DNA of 64,000 bases from Asanoa sp. WMMD1127 (GTDB lineage Bacteria; Actinomycetota; Actinomycetes; Mycobacteriales; Micromonosporaceae), in assembly GCF_029626225.1 (NCBI RefSeq), contig NZ_JARUBP010000001.1, forward strand, positions 1,736,001 through 1,800,000, read 5' to 3'. Position 1 is the stretch's first letter, and every line of letters begins with the position of its first letter. Below, one piece after another: positions 59,882 to 64,000 of the stretch. The position numbers and the translations under genes are program-made. Below the pieces are notes generated by a model. That model saw only the letters and a program-made list of their open reading frames with translations. It was not told the DNA's origin and ran no database searches.

Positions 59882-61231
59882 ATGCTCGTCTCCCGCGGAG
59901 CGCGCCACGTGGCCATCGCCACGTGTGCCGCCCTCGTGCTGACCATCGCCGCCTGTGGCAAGGACACACCGGCGCCGCAGACCACCGAGACGGCCGCCAC
60001 CCCGGCCCGGCTCTACGGCACCGACGGCAACATGATCAACTCGTTCGCCGACGAGTTCAAGGACAAGGCGGGCATGCTCGCCGGAATGAAGGGGACCACC
60101 CCGCTCACCCGGCTGTCCGAGGACTTCAAGGCGCGGCTCAAGGGGCTGCGACCGAGTCTCACGGACTACTCGTACGCGGGTGAGACCTATGACGCGATGG
60201 TGATCAGCGCGCTAGCGGCGCAGCAGGCGGGCTCCACCGCACCGGACGCGATCGCCAACCAGATCAACTCGGTCACCACCGGCGGCACCGAGTGCGAGAC
60301 GGCCAAGGACTGCCTGGCGCTGGCCCGCGACGGCGCCGACCTGCAATACCGAGGTGTCTCGCTGACCCGCGGTGGGTTCACCGACGTGGGCGAGCCGTCC
60401 ACCGCCAGTTACGCGACGCTGCACTTCGGGCCGTCGGACCGGCTCGACGACAGCAAGACCGAATATGTGGGCGCCGGCGACGAGTCGGCCACCACGACCA
60501 AGAAGCCGCCGGCCGGCGGGTCCGACGCGAAGGCCGAAGACCTCGACCCGCTGAAGATCGGTGGCCTGCTGCCGGAGACCGGTGACCTGGCGCTCGCGTA
60601 CCCGCCGATGGAGGCGGCCGCCGCGCTCGCCATCAAGGAGATCAACGCGGCCGGCGGCGTCTTCGAAAAGGACGTCGAGTGGGTGCCCGGCGACGACGGC
60701 ACCAACCCCGACGTCGCCAAGGAGACGGTCGCCAAGCACGTCAAGGCCAAGGTCAGCGTGATCATCGGCGCTGGCGCGTCCAGCATCTCGCGGGCCGTGC
60801 TGCCCGACGTGATCAAGGCCGGGCTCGTCCTCTTCTCGCCGTGCAACACCGACGCCGGGCTGAGCACGTTCGACGACAAGGGCCTCTATTTCCGCACGGC
60901 GCCGTCCGACATCCTGCAGGGCCGGGCGCTGGCCGACGTGATCCTGCGCGACGGACCGCACAAGATCACGATCGTCGCCCGCAACGACTCCTACGGCACC
61001 GGCCTCCAGGGCAACGTGAAGGCCGAGTTGGAGCGCGCCGGCTTCCCCGCCGACCAGATCCAAACGTTGGTGTACGAGCCTCCGACGCCCGCCGCGCCGG
61101 ACATCGACTTCGCCGCCGGCGCCGACCAGATCCGCAGCAGTGGGCCCGACGGCATCCTGGTGATCGGCTTCGGTGAGTCGGCACAGATCATCAAGGCGCT
61201 CGACAAGGTCGGGGTCCAGATCCACCACTGA
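59882..61231 (+). CDS. Substrate-binding lipoprotein with circularly permuted halves
   Basis: An ATG at 59882 with GGAGGAAGG upstream gives 449 residues; the lipobox LTIAAC puts the lipid Cys at 25. In Leu/Ile/Val-type binding proteins the mature chain begins KIGxLLPxTG and ends after GTPLTxL...YDAxVISALAA. Here the C-terminal half comes first: LYGTDGNMINSF near 44, GMKGTTPLTRL, YDAMVISALAAQQAG to about residue 190. A Lys/Pro/Thr linker follows, then KIGGLLPETGDLALAYPP near 225 and the N-terminal half to the end, GFGESAQIIKALDKVG. This is a circular permutation of the fold. No permease genes are adjacent. Ligand unknown. Confidence 0.85.
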   Translation: MLVSRGARHVAIATCAALVLTIAACGKDTPAPQTTETAATPARLYGTDGNMINSFADEFKDKAGMLAGMKGTTPLTRLSEDFKARLKGLRPSLTDYSYAGETYDAMVISALAAQQAGSTAPDAIANQINSVTTGGTECETAKDCLALARDGADLQYRGVSLTRGGFTDVGEPSTASYATLHFGPSDRLDDSKTEYVGAGDESATTTKKPPAGGSDAKAEDLDPLKIGGLLPETGDLALAYPPMEAAAALAIKEINAAGGVFEKDVEWVPGDDGTNPDVAKETVAKHVKAKVSVIIGAGASSISRAVLPDVIKAGLVLFSPCNTDAGLSTFDDKGLYFRTAPSDILQGRALADVILRDGPHKITIVARNDSYGTGLQGNVKAELERAGFPADQIQTLVYEPPTPAAPDIDFAAGADQIRSSGPDGILVIGFGESAQIIKALDKVGVQIHH

Positions 61232-61251
61232 TCGTCGTGGCACGTTTCCGG

Positions 61252-61275
61252 GAGCCGGCGCGTCAGCGCCGGCTC
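61252..61275. terminator. Hairpin after the binding-protein gene
   Basis: GAGCCGGCGC/GCGCCGGCTC, 10-bp perfect stem with a 4-base loop, 20 bases after the stop. Confidence 0.7.
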
Positions 61276-61287
61276 TAGGTTCAGCTC

Positions 61288-61758
61288 ATGAGCGAGTGGG
61301 ATTCCTCCTTTCTGGCCAGTGACCAGGATCCGGGTCCGGTTGACGGGTTCGGTTCGTCGTCCGAGGCGCCGCAGTCCATCGTGGAGCTCGAGGCCGACGG
61401 CGGTCGGCGCTACATCACCGACGACGACGGAGACGGCTACGCGGACCTGGTCGCCGTCGACGGCGACCACGACGGCGTGATCGAGACGGCCTACAGCGAC
61501 GCCAACGGCGACGGCCGGCTCGACACCACGATGCGGGACTACGACGAGGACGGCCTCGCGGACCAGCTGCTCCACGACGCCAACGGCGACGGCCGCACCG
61601 ACGCGGTCGCCTCGGACCACAACAACGACGGCCGGATCGACGCGGTCTCCTTCGACACCGACTTCGACGGCCGCAACGACACCTGGGTACGCGACACCAA
61701 CTACGACGGCGTACCGGACATGGCGACGATGCGCGCGTACCCGTACGTGAGCAACTAG
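61288..61758 (+). CDS. Asp/Gly-rich calcium-loop repeat protein, longer copy
   Basis: A 156-residue protein with about eight copies of a 12-to-13-residue unit of the type DxDxDGxxD (DDDGDGYAD, DGDHDGVIE, DANGDGRLD, DYDEDGLAD, DANGDGRTD, DHNNDGRID, DTDFDGRND, DTNYDGVPD) after a 45-residue leader. Such loops bind calcium as in dockerin or thrombospondin type 3 repeats. No signal peptide is visible. Function unknown; the smaller copy follows. Confidence 0.8.
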   Translation: MSEWDSSFLASDQDPGPVDGFGSSSEAPQSIVELEADGGRRYITDDDGDGYADLVAVDGDHDGVIETAYSDANGDGRLDTTMRDYDEDGLADQLLHDANGDGRTDAVASDHNNDGRIDAVSFDTDFDGRNDTWVRDTNYDGVPDMATMRAYPYVSN

Positions 61759-61841
61759 CTTTGGTCTCGGCTCGCGCCCGGGGCTTGTGGGCCGTAGGTT
61801 GTGCGGCGGAACGCACACTTGCACCCGCGCGAGGAGATCCG

Positions 61842-62093
61842 ATGAGCGAGTCCGAAGAGGTAGTCGAGACCCGCGGCGACGAGCACGTCGAACTCTTGAC
61901 GGCCGACGCCAACAACGACGGCAAGACCGACGTGTGGGTGGTCGACACCGACGGCGACGGCAAGCCCGACCTGTTCCAGTTCGACACCGACGGCGACGGC
62001 CAGGTCGACGTGACGATGGTCGACCTCGACGAGGACGGCAAGCCGGACGAGATCGTCGACGGCGACGGCGGCCACCCGCCGGTGACTGTCTAG
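61842..62093 (+). CDS. Asp/Gly-rich calcium-loop repeat protein, shorter copy
   Basis: An ATG at 61842 after GAGGAG gives 83 residues with four DxDxDG units (DANNDGKTD, DTDGDGKPD, DTDGDGQVD, DLDEDGKPD). It starts MSESEE, like MSEWD of the previous protein, so the pair arose by duplication. It overlaps the selA stop by four bases on the other strand. Confidence 0.75.
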   Translation: MSESEEVVETRGDEHVELLTADANNDGKTDVWVVDTDGDGKPDLFQFDTDGDGQVDVTMVDLDEDGKPDEIVDGDGGHPPVTV

Positions 62094-63388
62094 CTTTGTT
62101 TTGCCGCTGACAGGACGGCGGCGGCCAGATCGTCGTCGTCCTGCGGCGCCACCGTGCGCAGGTCCAGCAGGCACCGACCCGACGCGACGCGACCGACCAC
62201 GGGCGGATCACCCTGGCGGAGCAACGCGGCGTACGCCGTCGGCAGGCTCAACGCGACGCTCGGCAGCACGACCCCCGGCGCGCCGCCCCCGCCCACCGTC
62301 GACCCGGAGTCGACCACCTCGGCCTCGACGCCGGCGTCGGTCAGCGCGCCCGCCAGCCGCCGGGCCCGTTCGCGGAGGGCCGTCACCGGCGTACGCAGCG
62401 CCACGGTCGTCGGCGGCAGCGGGCCACGCACGGTGGCCTCCAACGCGGCGAGCGTCAGCTTGTCGACCCGCAGCGCGCGGGCCAGCGGATGGCGTGCCAG
62501 CTGGCTGACGAGGTCGGCGCGACCGAAGATCAAACCGGCCTGCGGCCCGCCGAGCAGCTTGTCGGCGCTCGCGGTGACGAGGGCGGCCCCACTGGTGAGC
62601 GCCGAAGCGGCGTCCGGCTCGTCGGGCAGCAGCGGCTCCGGCGCGAGCAACCCGGAGCCGATGTCATAGACGACGGGCACGTCGAGGCTGGCCAGCTCCG
62701 CCAGCGTGGGCGCGGCGGTGAACCCCGTGACCCGGTAGTTGGAGGGATGCAGCCGCATGACGAGCGCGGTCTCGGACCCGATCGCGTCGGCGTAGTCGGC
62801 CAGCCGCGTCCGGTTGGTGGTGCCCACCTCGCGGAGCTTCGCACCGGCCGCGACGAGCAACTCCGGGATCCGGAATCCGTCGCCGATCTCGATCAGCTCC
62901 CCGCGACTGACCACGACCTCACGGCCGCCCGCCAGCGCGAACACGATCAGCGCGAGCGCGGCGGCGTTGTTGTTGACGACGTGCACCGCCTCGGCGCCGG
63001 GCACGGCGGCCCGCAGCGCGCTGAGGACATCGACCCCACGCTTAGCTCGTACGCCGGCTGCCAGGTCGAACTCGACGTCGGTGTAACCGGCGGCGTCGGT
63101 GACGGCGGCCACCGCGGCGGTCGACAGCGCGGAGCGGCCGAGGTTGGTGTGCACGATGACGCCGGTCGCGTTGATCACGCGGCGCATGGACGCGGCCGAG
63201 GCGGGGAGCGCGGCAACGGCGACATCGGCGGCGGCGTGGGCCGGCAGCCGCCCGGACCGCACCTCGTCGAGCGCGCGGGTCACGGCGGCCCGCACGAGCT
63301 GGGGACCCAACCGCTCGGCGGCCGCGACCAGCCGCGGATCGGCAAGCACGGCATCGACCCGCGGCGTCGCGCGGCGAGGATCGTTCAT
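62090..63388 (-). CDS. selA: L-seryl-tRNA(Sec) selenium transferase
   Basis: A PLP enzyme that converts Ser-tRNA(Sec) to Sec-tRNA(Sec) using selenophosphate. The ATG at 63388 gives 432 residues. RRVINATGVIVHTNLGRS and VNNNAAALALIVFALAGGREV lie in the first 160 residues, and the PLP Lys is in SADKLLGGPQAG near residue 280. Its transcript continues from the adjacent tRNA-Sec, the expected partner. selB and selD are not in the window. Confidence 0.94.
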   Translation of the reverse strand: MNDPRRATPRVDAVLADPRLVAAAERLGPQLVRAAVTRALDEVRSGRLPAHAAADVAVAALPASAASMRRVINATGVIVHTNLGRSALSTAAVAAVTDAAGYTDVEFDLAAGVRAKRGVDVLSALRAAVPGAEAVHVVNNNAAALALIVFALAGGREVVVSRGELIEIGDGFRIPELLVAAGAKLREVGTTNRTRLADYADAIGSETALVMRLHPSNYRVTGFTAAPTLAELASLDVPVVYDIGSGLLAPEPLLPDEPDAASALTSGAALVTASADKLLGGPQAGLIFGRADLVSQLARHPLARALRVDKLTLAALEATVRGPLPPTTVALRTPVTALRERARRLAGALTDAGVEAEVVDSGSTVGGGGAPGVVLPSVALSLPTAYAALLRQGDPPVVGRVASGRCLLDLRTVAPQDDDDLAAAVLSAAKQS

Positions 63389-63408
63389 CCCACCCCTGAG
63401 CTGCACGT

Positions 63409-63504
63409 TGGCGGAGGCGTACGGGAATCGAACCCGCCTGACCCGGATGCCGGGCCACGCCGGTTTTGAAGACCGGGAGGGCCACCAGGCGCCCACTCAC
63501 CTCC
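63409..63504 (-). tRNA. selC: tRNA-Sec (TCA)
   Basis: On the minus strand GGAGGTG pairs with CGCCTCC at the acceptor (one T-G), the anticodon loop CTTCAAA holds TCA (reads UGA), a long variable arm (CCCGG/CCGGG) and T-arm GCGGGTTCGATTCCCGT are present. CCA is encoded (63409-63411). Long variable arm, extended D-stem and UGA anticodon together identify selC. Confidence 0.93.
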
Positions 63505-63627
63505 GGCGCAGAGCTTAGGCGACGAACAGGCCCGCAGCACGGCGAACGGCGCAGGAGGTCGTCGGCGGTACTGTCTTCTCGGGCCGAGACAGCGAACCAG
63601 CGATGTAATTAGGCAAACGACAAACTG

Positions 63628-63999
63628 CTACGTTAGGTCGCGACCTCGACGCTTCAGGTATTTCACCATTCGATTGACCGAGTCAACGCTCAGACCAAAG
63701 AGGTCTTGCGCTTCCTCAATGTCGTAGATCTTCTCTGGGTGTTGCGTAGGGTTTCGAAACCCGACCCGCAAGCCATCAAGGTTATTCAGCAGGATTAGCG
63801 GAGGTGGATCCAATTTATCACGCAGGTGCGCAACCATCGGCCCCCACAACAATGGCGAGACCTGATCTTCAATAAGCGTCCGATAGAACGACTTGAGTAC
63901 GTCCTCAGTCCCGCGCATTAGATGGAACGCCGCTGCCGTGGGGAGCTCGAAAGCAATGCACCGGCCGGCCTCGCCGAAGTCATACTTGGCGACTTTCGG
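63628..63999 (-). CDS. Unknown protein cut by the window edge
   Basis: The minus-strand frame is open to the window end; at least 123 residues are visible. It reads KYDFGEAGRCIAFELP at the edge, then SFYRTLI, LLNNLDGLRVGFRNPTQHPEK and YDIEEAQDLFGLSVDSVNRM. The last part looks like a helix-turn-helix-like helical bundle. A/T-richer than nearby genes. Family not recognised. Confidence 0.5.
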   Translation of the reverse strand, partial: PKVAKYDFGEAGRCIAFELPTAAAFHLMRGTEDVLKSFYRTLIEDQVSPLLWGPMVAHLRDKLDPPPLILLNNLDGLRVGFRNPTQHPEKIYDIEEAQDLFGLSVDSVNRMVKYLKRRGRDLT

Positions 64000-64000
64000 C

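Overview
The window is chromosomal DNA of a high-GC actinomycete. A LacI-type sugar locus, a Tad/Flp pilus locus, a carotenoid-photolyase-LitR locus, DUF1707 and DUF2786 proteins and an actinomycete-type integrative element fit the Micromonosporaceae (Asanoa/Actinoplanes-like). That placement is an inference from gene content, not from a marker gene.

Layout. 1-6.7 kb: Tad/Flp pilus operon on the + strand (CpaE fragment, CpaF, TadB, TadC, small pilin-like protein, two TadE-like, one TadG-like, a LysM membrane protein), ending at a strong hairpin and followed by a 94-bp tandem repeat. 7-11.3 kb: small membrane proteins, a secreted ScyD/ScyE-like protein, an enoyl-CoA hydratase whose 3' end has been tandemly copied four more times beyond the gene, and an alpha/beta-hydrolase lipoprotein. 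11.4-25.2 kb: a minus-strand alpha-glucan locus with a MalR-like LacI regulator, ABC sugar importer, cytoplasmic GH13 alpha-glucosidase and two large secreted multidomain proteins that look like GH87 alpha-1,3-glucanases. Together they would cut an external alpha-glucan, import the oligosaccharides and hydrolyse them inside. 25.3-27.7 kb: two Uma2 nucleases (one internally deleted) and a flavin disulfide reductase. 27.7-36.4 kb: two copies of a nested inverted-repeat element, a serine hydrolase, the carotenoid/photolyase/LitR cluster (phr-crtB divergent from crtE-crtI-idi-litR) and a polysaccharide deacetylase.

36.5-54.1 kb: three tRNA genes (Glu, Asp, Phe), then an integrative element of about 17.3 kb inserted in tRNA-Phe and bounded by 108-bp direct repeats with one mismatch. 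It carries integrase, excisionase, an FtsK/TraB-type translocase with small transfer-type genes, two paralogous HTH regulators, a NUDIX and an HD hydrolase. At its right end is an AT-richer cargo block: a tight minus-strand operon (alpha-toroid-like membrane protein, SAMHD1-like HD protein, DNA methyltransferase, ThiL-like protein, and a pyruvate-kinase-like protein without its C domain) plus a divergent HIT-family nucleotidyltransferase-like gene. This combination does not match a system I can name and is the best candidate here for an undescribed function, perhaps nucleotide modification or defence.

54.1-64 kb: ordinary chromosomal genes (methyltransferase, Stf0 sulfotransferase, PASTA protein, GNAT, DUF2786, thioesterase), a substrate-binding lipoprotein whose two halves appear circularly permuted, two Asp/Gly-rich calcium-loop proteins, and the selenocysteine pair selA with tRNA-Sec. 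The last gene runs off the window.
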